Both the position numbers and the translations under genes were made by a program. Positions 35,757-44,802 of a DNA stretch of 64,000 nucleotides are shown here, one piece after another (within the stretch, counting starts at the first letter, position 1; each line of letters opens with the position of its first letter). A model generated the notes under the pieces. The model made no database searches. It saw nothing but the letters and a program-made list of their open reading frames with translations, and was not told the origin of the DNA. This DNA comes from Pseudonocardia abyssalis (GTDB taxonomy: Bacteria; Actinomycetota; Actinomycetes; Mycobacteriales; Pseudonocardiaceae): positions 6,209,230 through 6,273,229 of the forward strand of contig NZ_JADQDK010000001.1 of assembly GCF_019263705.2 (NCBI RefSeq). Reading direction: 5' to 3'.

Positions 35757-35772
35757 CGGTACCTCCTCAGGT

Positions 35773-35789
35773 ATACCCCATGGGGGTAT
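35773..35789. promoter_or_regulatory. CsoR-type operator
   Basis: ATACCCC-ATG-GGGGTAT is a perfect 7-bp inverted repeat with a 3-bp centre, starting 17 bases upstream of the CPH ATPase start. It matches the GC-tract flanked by TA/AT of known CsoR operators. Copper would relieve repression of the whole five-gene operon. Confidence 0.8.
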
Positions 35790-35887
35790 GGCGACGATAG
35801 CAGGGAAGGCGGTACCCCCACCAGGTATTCCCGTCGCTGCGCGGGAAGGGTCGGCCGCGCGGACGCCGCGGACCGGTCCGACCGCCG

Positions 35888-35965
35888 GCGGGCGCGCCCG
35901 CCGAGGGGATCGTCGCCATCCGGGAGGCGGAGATCGCCGAGACGGACGGTCTGCTCGCCGGCTGA
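35888..35965 (+). pseudogene. Possible 3' remnant of a DUF305 gene
   Basis: A plus-strand frame reads AGAPAEGIVAIREAEIAETD then GLLAG and a TGA stop at 35,963-35,965. DUF305 proteins end in a helix of the type (Q/E).IV..Q.AEI.EM..LL. No start or His/Met-rich core is present upstream. DUF305 genes commonly accompany copper resistance operons, which supports the reading, but the match is short. Confidence 0.35.
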
Positions 35966-36002
35966 GCGGGCGGGGCGGCCTGCTGAGGCCGCCCCGCCCC
36001 GG

Positions 36003-36305
36003 TCAGCAGCCCTCGCCCTGCCGCACGACGCCGAGGTCGACCATCGAGCCCGCCGTGATCTCGCTGTCCGGGTCGGGGGTCTGGGTGCACACGAGCCAGT
36101 CGACGTCGACGACCTGGGTGCGGTTCGCCCCGCTGAGGTCGTGCGTCGTGACCGGGACCTCGAACCCGGTCAGCTCCTGCACGGCGTCCTGGGCGGCCTG
36201 CAGGTTCTGGCCGACCACGCCGGGCATCCGCCACGCGGGGCCGACCGAGCAGCCGGCGATGCCGGCCACCACGAGCAGGGCGGTGAGGACGCGGCGTCGG
36301 GTCAC
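36003..36305 (-). CDS. PASTA-domain lipoprotein
   Basis: A 100-residue small lipoprotein. The signal peptide ends in the lipobox VAGIAGC. The mature part is one PASTA domain (MPGVVGQNLQAAQDAVQELT, followed by the Pro-rich strand and a final VDLGVVRQGEG). PASTA domains in Ser/Thr kinases and PBPs bind muropeptides; single-domain lipoproteins of this kind are common in actinobacteria with no established role. Confidence 0.8.
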   Translation of the reverse strand: MTRRRVLTALLVVAGIAGCSVGPAWRMPGVVGQNLQAAQDAVQELTGFEVPVTTHDLSGANRTQVVDVDWLVCTQTPDPDSEITAGSMVDLGVVRQGEGC

Positions 36306-36428
36306 GCCCTGTATGTCGGTGGACCGGCCCCCGTGTTACCGCCGGGTACACATGCGTCGGGCTCTCCCGCCTCGTAACCTCCCCGGCGAGTACCCCCTGG
36401 TGGGTGCGCGGCGCGCGAGGAGGACGGC

Positions 36429-37895
36429 ATGACCGAGGTGTTCCGGATGCTGATCGGGGGCCGGGCCGTCGACGCGGCGTCCGGCCGCACGTTCGAGTCG
36501 GAGAACCCGTACACGGGGGAACCCTGGGCGCAGGTGCCCGACGGCGGGCCCGAGGACGTCGACGCCGCGGTGGCCGCGGCCCGCGCCGCTCTCGACGGCG
36601 AGTGGGGTTCCCTGACCGGCTTCGCGCGCGCCGCGCTGATGCGCCGCCTCGGCGACCTGATCGGGGAGAACGCGGAGCGCCTGGCCCGCCTCGAGGTCAA
36701 CGACTCCGGCAAGCTCTACCGCGAGATGATCGGCCAGCTCACGGGCCTGGGTTCCTGGTACCACTACTACGCGGGCCTCGCGGCCACGCTCGAGGGCCGC
36801 CAGATCCCGGCGCCGAACCCGAACTTCCTCGTCTACACCCGCCGCGAGCCGGTCGGGGTCGTCGCGGCGATCACGCCGTGGAACTCCCCGCTGCTGCTCA
36901 CGACCTGGAAGCTCGCGCCTGGGCTCGCCGCGGGCTGCACGTTCGTCGTCAAGCCCTCGGAGCACTCGCCCGCGTCCACGCTGGGATTCGCCGAGCTGTT
37001 CGCCGAGGCCGGGTTCCCGGCGGGCGTCGTCAACGTCGTCACCGGGCTGTCACGGGAGACCGGTGCGGCACTGGCCGGGCACCCGGGCGTCGACAAGGTG
37101 GCGTTCACCGGCTCCACGGCCACCGGTCGGGCCGTCGCGCACGCCGCGGCCGACAACCTCAACGCCGTCACCCTGGAGCTGGGCGGGAAGTCGCCGCAGA
37201 TCGTCTTCCCCGACGCCGATCTCGCGGCCGCTGCCAACGGCCTGATCGCGGGCGTGTTCGCGGCCACCGGGCAGACCTGCATGGCCGGTTCGCGGCTGAT
37301 CGTGCACGAGTCGGTGCACGACGAGCTGATCCGGCTGGTCGCCGAGCGCGCCGCCACGATCCGGCTCGGCGACCCGAACGACCCGGAGACCGAGATGGGT
37401 CCGGTCGCGAACGGGCCGCAGTACGAGAAGGTGCTCGGTTACCTGCGCACCGCGCAGGACGAGGGTGCGACGGTGGCGTACGGCGGCGCTGCGGACGACG
37501 GCCTCGGCGGCTACTTCGTCAAGCCGACCGTGCTGTCGGTCAAGGCCTCCGACACGGTGTTCCGCGAGGAGGTGTTCGGCCCGGTCCTCTCGGCCGTCAC
37601 GTTCACCGACGAGGAGGAGGCGCTCACGCTCGCCAACGACACGCCCTACGGGCTGGCGGGCGCCGTCTGGACGAAGGACGTGCACCGCGCGCACCGGGTC
37701 GCCGCGAGGCTGCGGGCCGGCACGGTGTGGGTCAACGCCTACCGCGTGGTGTCGCCGAGCGTGCCGTTCGGCGGCATGGGCCAGTCCGGCATCGGCCGCG
37801 AGAACGGGGTCGAGGCGGTGCTCGCCTACACCGAGAACAAGTCCGTCTGGGTGGAGCTGACGGGCGGCACGCGCGACCCCTTCACCCTCGGGTAG
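36429..37895 (+). CDS. NAD(P)-dependent aldehyde dehydrogenase
   Basis: A 488-residue ALDH-superfamily enzyme. Present are the cofactor helix VAAITPWNSPLLLTTWKLAP, KPSEHSPASTLGFAEL, GFPAGVVNVVTG, the catalytic Glu in LELGGKSPQIVF, the catalytic Cys in GQTCMAGSRLIV and the C-terminal PFGGMGQSGIGRENG. It oxidises an aldehyde to an acid; the substrate is not identifiable. ATG at 36,429 follows GAGGACGGC. It may be co-transcribed with the SRPBCC protein 36 bp downstream. Confidence 0.9.
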   Translation: MTEVFRMLIGGRAVDAASGRTFESENPYTGEPWAQVPDGGPEDVDAAVAAARAALDGEWGSLTGFARAALMRRLGDLIGENAERLARLEVNDSGKLYREMIGQLTGLGSWYHYYAGLAATLEGRQIPAPNPNFLVYTRREPVGVVAAITPWNSPLLLTTWKLAPGLAAGCTFVVKPSEHSPASTLGFAELFAEAGFPAGVVNVVTGLSRETGAALAGHPGVDKVAFTGSTATGRAVAHAAADNLNAVTLELGGKSPQIVFPDADLAAAANGLIAGVFAATGQTCMAGSRLIVHESVHDELIRLVAERAATIRLGDPNDPETEMGPVANGPQYEKVLGYLRTAQDEGATVAYGGAADDGLGGYFVKPTVLSVKASDTVFREEVFGPVLSAVTFTDEEEALTLANDTPYGLAGAVWTKDVHRAHRVAARLRAGTVWVNAYRVVSPSVPFGGMGQSGIGRENGVEAVLAYTENKSVWVELTGGTRDPFTLG

Positions 37896-37931
37896 GGATT
37901 GGGGCTCGTCCGAACGGGGTACCCGCCCCAC

Positions 37932-38414
37932 ATGGACACCGACAAGAAGCTTCAGGCGAGCAAGGTCATCGCTGCCCCTGCCGACACGATCTTCGCGCTC
38001 CTGTCCGACCCGAACCAGCACTCCGCGATCGACGGTGCCGGTGCGATCCAGAGTGTGGAGGGAACGACCCCGCCCATCTCGGGCATCGGCCAGGTCTTCA
38101 CGATGAACATGCAGGCCGACGACCTGGGCGAGTACCGGATGGTCAACTCCGTCACCGCCTACGTCCCCGGTGCGCGCGTCGGCTGGGCCCCGAAGGTCGA
38201 CCCGACGTGCGAGCTGGCGGGCAAGCTCGGCGACATGGAGGCCAGCGGCCACACGTTCACCTACGACCTGCGCGAGGTCGACGGGGGCACCGAGGTCACC
38301 TCGGTCTACGACTGGACCGGCGTCAAGGACCCGCAGTTCGAGAAGATGTTCCCGCGGGTCTCGCAGGAGCAGCTCGCCGGCACGCTCGACCGGATCGAGT
38401 CCGCCGTCAGCTGA
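37932..38414 (+). CDS. SRPBCC-family protein
   Basis: A 160-residue START/polyketide-cyclase-like protein. It opens with LQASKVIAAPADTIFALLSD, the usual first strand and helix, followed by GIGQVFTMNMQADDLGEYRM, FTYDLREVDGGTEVTSVYDW and the C-terminal helix EQLAGTLDRIESAV. The ligand is unknown. ATG at 37,932 is chosen over an upstream ATG at 37,899, which would add a non-conserved MGLVRTGYPPH. It is convergent with the sensor kinase, overlapping by 8 bp. Confidence 0.8.
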   Translation: MDTDKKLQASKVIAAPADTIFALLSDPNQHSAIDGAGAIQSVEGTTPPISGIGQVFTMNMQADDLGEYRMVNSVTAYVPGARVGWAPKVDPTCELAGKLGDMEASGHTFTYDLREVDGGTEVTSVYDWTGVKDPQFEKMFPRVSQEQLAGTLDRIESAVS

Positions 38415-40068
38415 CCGGCAACCGCACCAGCACCGTCGTGCCCGACCCCGGTGCGCTGTCCACGGTGAGCTGCCCGCCCATCGCCTCGGTGAGGCCGCGG
38501 GCGAGCACCATCCCGAGGCCGGCGCCGGGCTCGGGACCGACGTCCGCCCCGAGTCGGTCGAACGGCACGAACAGCCGCTCCAGGAACTCCTCCGGGATGC
38601 CCGGTCCGGAGTCGGCGACGCGGATCGTGCCGGCCCCGGCCCGCACCCGCACCCGGCCGCCCGCGTGGTTGTAGCGCACGCCGTTGGTGACGAGGTTGAT
38701 CAGCACCTGGCGCAGCCGCCGCGGGTCGGCGCGCACCGTGCCGCAGGGGGCGCACGCGTCGAGCACGACACCGCGCTCGTCGGCGAGGGGCCCCAGCAGG
38801 TCGACGACCTCGCCGACGAGCCCGGCGACGTCGACGTCGACCGGATGCAGCGGGAGCGCCCCCGCCTCGATCGCGGCGATGTCGAGCACGTCGTCGACGA
38901 GCGCGAGGATGTGCGAGGACGCCCCGCCGATGTGCCCGAGGGCCGCGGACCGGCGCGCCGGGCTGAGCTCGAGGGTGCCGAGCAGCTCGGTGAACCCGGT
39001 GATCGCCTGCAACGGCGTGCGCAGCTCGTGGCTCAGCGCCGACAGGAAGTCCGACTTCGCGCGGCTCGCCGACTCCGCCACCTCGCGGGCCAGCTCCGCG
39101 TCGCGCCGCGCCCGCCGGTCGGCCTCGGCCGCGCGCCGGGCGGTGACGTCGAGGACGTTGACGCTCAGGTAGACCGGCTCCCCGCCCGCCCCCCGCACGA
39201 CCGACGCGGTGACGCCCGCCTGCACCGGCTCGCCGTCGGCCCGCAGCAGGGTGGTCTCGAACTGCACGGAGTCGAGCGCGCCACTGGTGCACAGCTCGAT
39301 CGCGGTCAGCGCCGCCGGGGCGGTCGGCGGGTCGAGCACGGAACCCAGCCCGGCCGCGAGCAGCGCGTCCTCGTCGTGGCCGAGCATCTCGCGCAGGGCG
39401 CGGTTGACCCGGCCGAACCGGCCGTCGAGCCCGGTCAGCGCCATGCCGACGGCGTTGTCCTCGAACGCGCGGCGGAACCGCTCCTCGCTCTCGGTCAGTG
39501 CCCCGTAGAGCCGCGCGTGCTCGATCGCCACCGACGACAGGTGCGTGAACCGCTCGACGAGGCGCCGCTCGCGCTCCGACGGGCGGTGCGGGACGTCGTG
39601 GTAGACGGCGAACGTGCCCAGCACCCCGGTGGCCCCGCCGATCGCGCGGCCGTGGATCGGGCTCGACCAGCACGCCCGGAGTCCGTGCGGGCTGGCGAGT
39701 GCGTGGAAGCGGGTCCAGCGTGCGTCGTCGAGGATGTCCTCGGCCACCACCTCGGCGTCGAGGTGCGCCGCCGTGCCGCAGGAGCCGGACTCGGGGCCGA
39801 GTGCGATGCCGTCGACGGCCGCGGAGTACACCGGCGGGAGTGACGGCGCCGCACCGTGGCGCAGCGTCGTGCCGCTGTCGTCGAGCACCAGCACCGAGCA
39901 GCGGCTGCCCGGGATGAGCTCCTCCAGCGCCACCGTCACCGCCGTCAGCATCTCCGGGAGGGCGGCGCCGCCCGCGATCAGCTCCAGCACGGTGGTCTGG
40001 CGGTGCAGCAGGTCGAGGCTGTCGGCGTGGTCGAGCTCGGCGACGGCGTCACGGGTCAGGGCGGGCAT
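38407..40068 (-). CDS. Soluble GAF-PAS hybrid sensor histidine kinase
   Basis: A 553-residue kinase with no membrane helix. It has an N-terminal GAF domain (about 20-185, with GSCGTAAHLDAEVVAEDILD and ACWSSPIHG), then a PAS domain (about 200-315, FRRAFEDNAVGMALTGLDGR). A coiled linker leads to HisKA (FLSALSHELRTPLQAITGF) and HATPase boxes (INLVTNGVRYN, VADSGPGIPEEFLERLF, GAGLGMVLARGLTEAMGG). The architecture suggests sensing of a small diffusible signal or redox state. Start ATG and the upstream response regulator stop share one base (TGATG). Confidence 0.87.
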   Translation of the reverse strand: MPALTRDAVAELDHADSLDLLHRQTTVLELIAGGAALPEMLTAVTVALEELIPGSRCSVLVLDDSGTTLRHGAAPSLPPVYSAAVDGIALGPESGSCGTAAHLDAEVVAEDILDDARWTRFHALASPHGLRACWSSPIHGRAIGGATGVLGTFAVYHDVPHRPSERERRLVERFTHLSSVAIEHARLYGALTESEERFRRAFEDNAVGMALTGLDGRFGRVNRALREMLGHDEDALLAAGLGSVLDPPTAPAALTAIELCTSGALDSVQFETTLLRADGEPVQAGVTASVVRGAGGEPVYLSVNVLDVTARRAAEADRRARRDAELAREVAESASRAKSDFLSALSHELRTPLQAITGFTELLGTLELSPARRSAALGHIGGASSHILALVDDVLDIAAIEAGALPLHPVDVDVAGLVGEVVDLLGPLADERGVVLDACAPCGTVRADPRRLRQVLINLVTNGVRYNHAGGRVRVRAGAGTIRVADSGPGIPEEFLERLFVPFDRLGADVGPEPGAGLGMVLARGLTEAMGGQLTVDSAPGSGTTVLVRLPVS

Positions 40069-40757
40069 CACGGCTCCAGCTGGTAGCCGACACCGCGCAC
40101 GGTCCGCAGCCGACGCGGGTGCGCGGGGTCGGACTCGATCTTGTGCCGCAGTCGGTGGACGTGCTCGGTGACGGTGGCCTCGCCCTGCCAGCCCGGGTCG
40201 CTGCGCCACACCTGCTTCAGCAGCTGCGCGCGGCTGAACACCTGCCGCGGGTGCTGGACGAGGAAGGCGAGCAGGTCGAACTCGCGTGCCGTCAGGTCGA
40301 CGGTGCGGCCGTCGGCGACGACGTCGCGGGTCGCCGGGTCGACGACGAGTCCGCCGCCGCGCGCCCCCGGGGCGGAGCGTCCCGAGCGGCGCATGACGGA
40401 GCGGACCCGGGCGGCGAGCTCGCCGGGGGAGAAGGGCTTGACCAGGTAGTCGTCGGCGCCGAGATCCAGGCCGACGATCCGGTCGGTCTCCCCGCTGCGC
40501 CCGGACAGCACGATCACCGGAAGGGACCCGTCGCCGTCGCGGACGCGGCGCAGGACGTCGAGCCCGCCGACGCCCGGCATCGAGAGGTCGAGCACCACGA
40601 GATCGGGGCGGGCGTCGGCGATCCGGGCCAGCGCCGCGGCCCCGTCCGGAGCCTCGTCGACGAGGTAGCCGTCGGCCTCGAGCTGCCAGGACACGACGGT
40701 GCGCACCCGTTCGTCGTCGTCGACGACGAGCACCCGCGCCTGTGTGCGATCGGTCAC
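40068..40757 (-). CDS. PhoB-type response regulator
   Basis: A 229-residue regulator. The receiver domain has Asp13-Asp15 and phospho-acceptor Asp57 (LVVLDLSMPGVGG), the switch Ser in VIVLSGRSG and the Lys in DDYLVKPFSPGEL. The C-terminal winged helix contains LTAREFDLLAFLVQ, HVHRLRHKIESD and TVRGVGYQLEP. GTG at 40,757 is preferred because GGGAGGGGG stands six bases upstream of it. The ATG at 40,778 would place that Shine-Dalgarno inside the coding region. It is the first gene of the pair with the GAF-PAS kinase. Confidence 0.88.
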   Translation of the reverse strand: MTDRTQARVLVVDDDERVRTVVSWQLEADGYLVDEAPDGAAALARIADARPDLVVLDLSMPGVGGLDVLRRVRDGDGSLPVIVLSGRSGETDRIVGLDLGADDYLVKPFSPGELAARVRSVMRRSGRSAPGARGGGLVVDPATRDVVADGRTVDLTAREFDLLAFLVQHPRQVFSRAQLLKQVWRSDPGWQGEATVTEHVHRLRHKIESDPAHPRRLRTVRGVGYQLEP

Positions 40758-40860
40758 CCTCGACCCCCTCCCGGCCATCGTGCCCGTCGGGCGAGGGGGG
40801 CGGCAAGGGGGCGGCCGTTGTCGCTCCGTTGAGCGTCCGTTGCGACGGGGCCGTGATCCG

Positions 40861-41249
40861 TCAGCCGAGCGCGGCGGGCAGCGACCGGGCCATCAGACCG
40901 GCCACGACGAACGCGACGCCGACCACGACCGGCCCCGCCGCGACGCGTCCCGCGGGCCCGCCCGGCAACGACGCGCGACGTGGGTCGCGGGGGTCGTGCA
41001 GCACCCGTACCCGCAAGCCGAGGCGGACGGTCCACGGTAGGCTGCTGCGCGCGCAGGTGGTGCGCACGAACCGGCCGTCGTGAACTCCGGTACCGGGTGC
41101 CGGTGCCCGCCGTCGGTCTCGGAACCCACGACGGCGCCCGGCACCGACGCCGCCCGGCCGACGAACCGTGCCCGCCGCACCGCCACCACGACCCCGGCGA
41201 CGACCAGTGCCGCGCCGACGGCGAGCAGGCCGCCCGGGATCGCGGTCAC
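40861..41249 (-). pseudogene. DUF3592-like membrane protein gene with one frameshift
   Basis: From GTG at 41,249 the frame gives a membrane helix (GGLLAVGAALVVAGVVVAV), then VVGSETDGGHRHPVPEFTTA, as in DUF3592 proteins. Near 41,075 the similarity jumps frame and continues LPWTVRLGLRVRVLHDPRDP and a second membrane helix (VVVGVAFVVAGLMARSL) to TGA 40,861. One base appears to be missing. The order helix, beta barrel, 'V.V.YDP.DP', helix is that of a complete gene. It is either a recent inactivation or a sequencing error. The start overlaps the upstream monooxygenase stop by four bases. Confidence 0.65.
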
Positions 41250-42700
41250 CGCACGGGGACCCGGGCGGGGGCGACGTCCATGTCGCGGCGCAGGCTCGCG
41301 CTGCTCATGACGAGTCGGTCGAGCAGGTAGTTCTGCCGCACGTCGAACGGCTCCCGGCCGGTGCGGCGGGGGAACCGGTCGACGGCCCGCTGCACGTAGG
41401 ACGAGGTGAGGTCCAGGAACGGCAGGCGCGGGGCGTCGGCGTCGGGCACCCGGGGCGTCGCCGACGCCAGACCGTGCTCGCGCAGGTGGCGCACGAGCCG
41501 GGCGACGAATCGCGACGACAGGTCGGCGCGCAGCGTCCACGAGGCGTTGGTGTACCCGAAGCAGAACGCGAAGTTCGGCACCCCGCCGAGCATCAGCCCG
41601 CGGTAGGCGACGCTGCTGCCCACGTCGACCGGGTCCCCGTCGACCACCAGGTCCATCCCGCCCAGCGCCACCAGTGACAGGCCGGTCGCCGAGACCACGA
41701 TGTCGGCGTCGAGCACCCGCCCCGACTCCAGCCGGATCCCCTCCGGCACGAACCGGTCGATCCGCTCGGTCACGACCGAGGCGTCGCCCGCCGCGACGGA
41801 GCGGAAGAAGTCGCCGCCGGGCACGACGCACAGGCGCTGGTCCCACGGTTCGTAGGTGGGGGTGAAGTGCTCGTCGACGTACGCCGGGTCGTCGATGAAG
41901 CGCAGCGCGCCCGCCCGCAGCAGCTTCTTCGCGGTCTGCGGGCGGCGCCGGCACAGCTGGTAGAACGCCGAGGTCAGCAGCACGTTCTTGGTGCGCACGA
42001 TCGAGTGGGCGAGCCCCGCGGGCAGGTACGTCCGCAGGGTGTTCGCGATGCCGTCGGTGCGCGCGAGCGCCGTCAGGTACGACGGCGAGCGCTGCAGCAT
42101 CGTCACGTGCCCGGCCTTCCCGGCCATCGCGGGGACGAGGGTGACGGCCGTGGCGCCGCTGCCGATGACGACGACCCGCTGCCCGGCGTGGTCGAGGTCG
42201 GCGGGCCAGAACTGGGGGTGCACGAACCGGCCCGCGAAGTCGTCGAGGCCGGCGAAGTCGGGCTGGTACCCCTTCCCGTAGTCGTAGTAGCCGGTGCAGG
42301 CGTAGAGGAACGTGCACGTCCACACGTCGCCGCCGTCGGTGCGGACCGTCCACCGCGCGTCGTCGGAGGACCACTGCGCTCCGAGCACCCGCGTACCGAA
42401 CCGGATGTGCTCGGTGATCCGTGCCTCGGTGGCGGTGTCGCGGATGTACTCCCGGATCTTCTCGCCGCCGGCCATCGACTCCCGCCCCCGCCACGGCCGG
42501 AACGGGTAGCTCAGGGTGAACATGTCGGAGTCCGACCGGACGCCCGGGTAGCGGAACAGGTCCCAGGTGCCCCCGATGGCGTCGCGCGACTCCAGGATCG
42601 CGTAGCTCGTGCCGGGGGCGTCGTGCTGCAGCCGCCACGCGGCCCCGATCCCGGACAGGCCGGCCCCGACGATGAGCACGTCGACGTGATCACTGGTCAT
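41246..42700 (-). CDS. Baeyer-Villiger monooxygenase, EthA-like
   Basis: A 484-residue flavin monooxygenase of the EthA/class B group. It has the N-terminal FAD motif VLIVGAGLSGIGAAWRL, IGGTWDLFRYPGVRSDSDMF, the class signature as FAGRFVHPQFWP (F.G...H...WP) and the NADPH motif VVIGSGATAVTLVP. The C-terminal part with GGVPNFAFCFGYTNASWTLR is typical of EthA. EthA-type enzymes oxygenate ketones and thioamides. It is translationally coupled to the frameshifted DUF3592-like gene. Its natural substrate is unknown. Confidence 0.9.
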   Translation of the reverse strand: MTSDHVDVLIVGAGLSGIGAAWRLQHDAPGTSYAILESRDAIGGTWDLFRYPGVRSDSDMFTLSYPFRPWRGRESMAGGEKIREYIRDTATEARITEHIRFGTRVLGAQWSSDDARWTVRTDGGDVWTCTFLYACTGYYDYGKGYQPDFAGLDDFAGRFVHPQFWPADLDHAGQRVVVIGSGATAVTLVPAMAGKAGHVTMLQRSPSYLTALARTDGIANTLRTYLPAGLAHSIVRTKNVLLTSAFYQLCRRRPQTAKKLLRAGALRFIDDPAYVDEHFTPTYEPWDQRLCVVPGGDFFRSVAAGDASVVTERIDRFVPEGIRLESGRVLDADIVVSATGLSLVALGGMDLVVDGDPVDVGSSVAYRGLMLGGVPNFAFCFGYTNASWTLRADLSSRFVARLVRHLREHGLASATPRVPDADAPRLPFLDLTSSYVQRAVDRFPRRTGREPFDVRQNYLLDRLVMSSASLRRDMDVAPARVPVR

Positions 42701-42758
42701 GGCCCCGATTGTGGACCGGTCCTGCCACGACCGCTCCCGCCGGTCCAGGACGTCGTAC

Positions 42759-44138
42759 TCACGGAGCAGGGCTGGACGGCATCGGTTCGGGATCGTCCGG
42801 CAGGGCCGACGTCACCCGTCGGGTGGCACGGTGGCCCAGGAAGACAGGTCGGTTGGCGTGCGCGAACAGCAGCGGCAGCAGCTCCGCGGCCCGGACGGGG
42901 CCGTACCAGCCGTGCCGGGCGGGCGCCTCGCCGAACGCGGTGACGCCGTCGGGTCGCACCCCCGGCCCGGCCACGACCAGCGGGGTGGGGTCGGCGGTGT
43001 GCAGCACCCCACCCACCGACGGCGTGGCGTGGTCGCCGGTGACGGCCACGACGGCGCGCCCGGCCAGGTCCGCGAGCCCGGTGAGGCCGCGGTCGGCCGC
43101 TTCCAGCACCTCCCGCTTGGCGTGCGGCCGCTTCGTGTGCCCGGCCTCGTCGGTGGCTTTCGTGTGGACGTGGACGAACCGCGCGCCGCCGGTGATCAGC
43201 TCGTCGGCCGCGGCGAGCCGGGTGGCGAGGTCGGCGGCGACGTCCGGCGAGGCGGCCACGTGCCGCAGCTCCGTGCCGAGCACTCCGGCCAGGCCGCGGT
43301 AGAGCCCGGTCTGGGTCACCAGCGCGCCCGCCACGCCGTTCAGCTCCGTGAACGTCGGGATCGGGGTGCGGTCGCCGGACCACTTCGTGGTGAGCACGTC
43401 GAGCGGGGGCAGACCGTCGGCGGTGCGGCGGGCGTTCACCGGGTGGGCGCGGAGCACGGCGCGGGCGTCGAGCAGCAGCGCGTTGAGCGTCTCCGCCGTG
43501 GCCGTGCCCTCGGGCGAGGTGGGCAGCACCCGCAGCCACGGGTGCCGCTCGGCGAAGAACGGGTCGGAGTCGGTGACGGCGCCGCTCGCGTGCCCGGCCA
43601 GCGTCAGCAGGGCCTCGCCCCTCCCGCGCAGGGCGCGCAGCGTCGCCCCGTGTCGGGCGGCGACGGGGGAGAGGGCGTCGAAGAGGGTCGTGACGTCGGA
43701 GGCGTCGTCCGCCGCGGCCCGGCCGGTGATCCACACCCGGCCGTCGTGGGTGGACGACGCCCGCAGTGCGGCGTGCGTCACGGCCGTCCCGTACGGCACG
43801 TCGAGGCCCGCGCCGACGGCCTCCAGCACGGCCCGGCCCGGGAACGGCACGTCGGCGAACCCGAACATCGCCCAGTGCGCGAGCTCCGACGCGGGCGCCG
43901 GTCCCCACCCGAACGGCAGGTGCCATCCCGACGCCCCGCGCGCGGCCAGCGCATCGAGCACGGGGGTGTGGGCGGCCTCGGCCGGGGTGCGGCCCCCGAG
44001 CTCGGGGACCGGGCGGTCGCCGAGCCCGTCGAGCACCACGAGGACGACGGGGACCCGGTCGTCGGGCAGCCGCGGCTGGGTCTCGCCGTGGTGGAACGTG
44101 CCGTCGGCGCGCGGGAGCACCGCCTCCGGCGGCCTCAC
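42759..44138 (-). CDS. Archaeal-type phosphoglycerate mutase-like protein (alkaline phosphatase superfamily)
   Basis: A 459-residue metalloenzyme of the ApgM-like branch (often annotated phosphonopyruvate-decarboxylase-related). Metal-binding elements include VVLVVLDGLGDRPVPELGG, a serine in APASELAHWAMFGF, KATDEAGHTKRPHAKREVLE and VTGDHATPSVGGVLHTADPT. This suggests two-metal phosphoryl-transfer chemistry, but the substrate need not be phosphoglycerate. Start codon choice is uncertain: GTG 44,138 and GTG 44,144 are both possible; 44,138 has GGGG at a fair distance. It lies just downstream of the nucleotidyltransferase gene on the same strand. Confidence 0.75.
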   Translation of the reverse strand: MRPPEAVLPRADGTFHHGETQPRLPDDRVPVVLVVLDGLGDRPVPELGGRTPAEAAHTPVLDALAARGASGWHLPFGWGPAPASELAHWAMFGFADVPFPGRAVLEAVGAGLDVPYGTAVTHAALRASSTHDGRVWITGRAAADDASDVTTLFDALSPVAARHGATLRALRGRGEALLTLAGHASGAVTDSDPFFAERHPWLRVLPTSPEGTATAETLNALLLDARAVLRAHPVNARRTADGLPPLDVLTTKWSGDRTPIPTFTELNGVAGALVTQTGLYRGLAGVLGTELRHVAASPDVAADLATRLAAADELITGGARFVHVHTKATDEAGHTKRPHAKREVLEAADRGLTGLADLAGRAVVAVTGDHATPSVGGVLHTADPTPLVVAGPGVRPDGVTAFGEAPARHGWYGPVRAAELLPLLFAHANRPVFLGHRATRRVTSALPDDPEPMPSSPAP

Positions 44139-44262
44139 CGGCACCCCGACCGGCGCACGCTCACGCCCCGACCCGGGGGACGGGTCGTACGCACCCCCGC
44201 GAGCCGGGGTCCCGTAGTGCGCGGGTCGGGGTCTCCGGGAGCTCGGGTCGGGGCCGGGGCGG

Positions 44263-44802
44263 TCACCGGCGGGCCGCCATCGGGGCCACGGCGAGGATCT
44301 CGGCGAGCAGGGGCGCCACACCCGGAGGCACCGCGTCGTGCCAGCCTGCATCCGCCGCGAGCAGGACGCGGACCTCGGTGGCGGAGCGCTTGGCGGCCGG
44401 GTCGCCGTCGAGAACGGTCACCGGGTAGCCGCCCGCCACCAGCGCCTCGGCCTTCTGCCGCTCCCAGCCGTGGTAGGCGCGCACGTACTGCCGGGCGTCG
44501 AGCGGGACGTAGTCCGCCCAGACCGTGGGGCGGGTGAGGTCGAACGGCGCGATCGTGGTGCGGTCGGCCCACCCGGCCCCGGCGAGTGCGGCGGTCAGCA
44601 GCCGGGACCGCTCGTAGTAGGTGAACGGGTTGGCCGCCCGGGTGTGCCGGTGTGCCGACGTGGACTCCTCGTGGCGGGCCTCGGTGTCCGGGTTCGTCAC
44701 GGCGACGATCACGTGGTCGCACTCCGCCAGCGCGACGCCGATCAGCTCCAGGTGCTGGTCGTGAACGGGCTGGAACCGGCCCGTGACGCAGCCGGTCGTC
44801 AC
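44263..44802 (-). CDS. NadM-like nucleotidyltransferase
   Basis: A 179-residue cytidylyltransferase-fold protein similar to archaeal-type nicotinamide mononucleotide adenylyltransferase. The nucleotide-binding motif is TGRFQPVHDQHLELI, followed by ECDHVIVAVTNPD, the flexible region ANPFTYYERSRLLTAALAGA and the C-terminal KRSATEVRVLLAADAGWHDA (the ISSTxIR-like motif in altered form). It would join a nucleotide to a phosphorylated substrate. GTG at 44,802 overlaps the stop of the dehydrogenase-like gene (GTGA), so they are expressed together. Confidence 0.75.
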   Translation of the reverse strand: MTTGCVTGRFQPVHDQHLELIGVALAECDHVIVAVTNPDTEARHEESTSAHRHTRAANPFTYYERSRLLTAALAGAGWADRTTIAPFDLTRPTVWADYVPLDARQYVRAYHGWERQKAEALVAGGYPVTVLDGDPAAKRSATEVRVLLAADAGWHDAVPPGVAPLLAEILAVAPMAARR

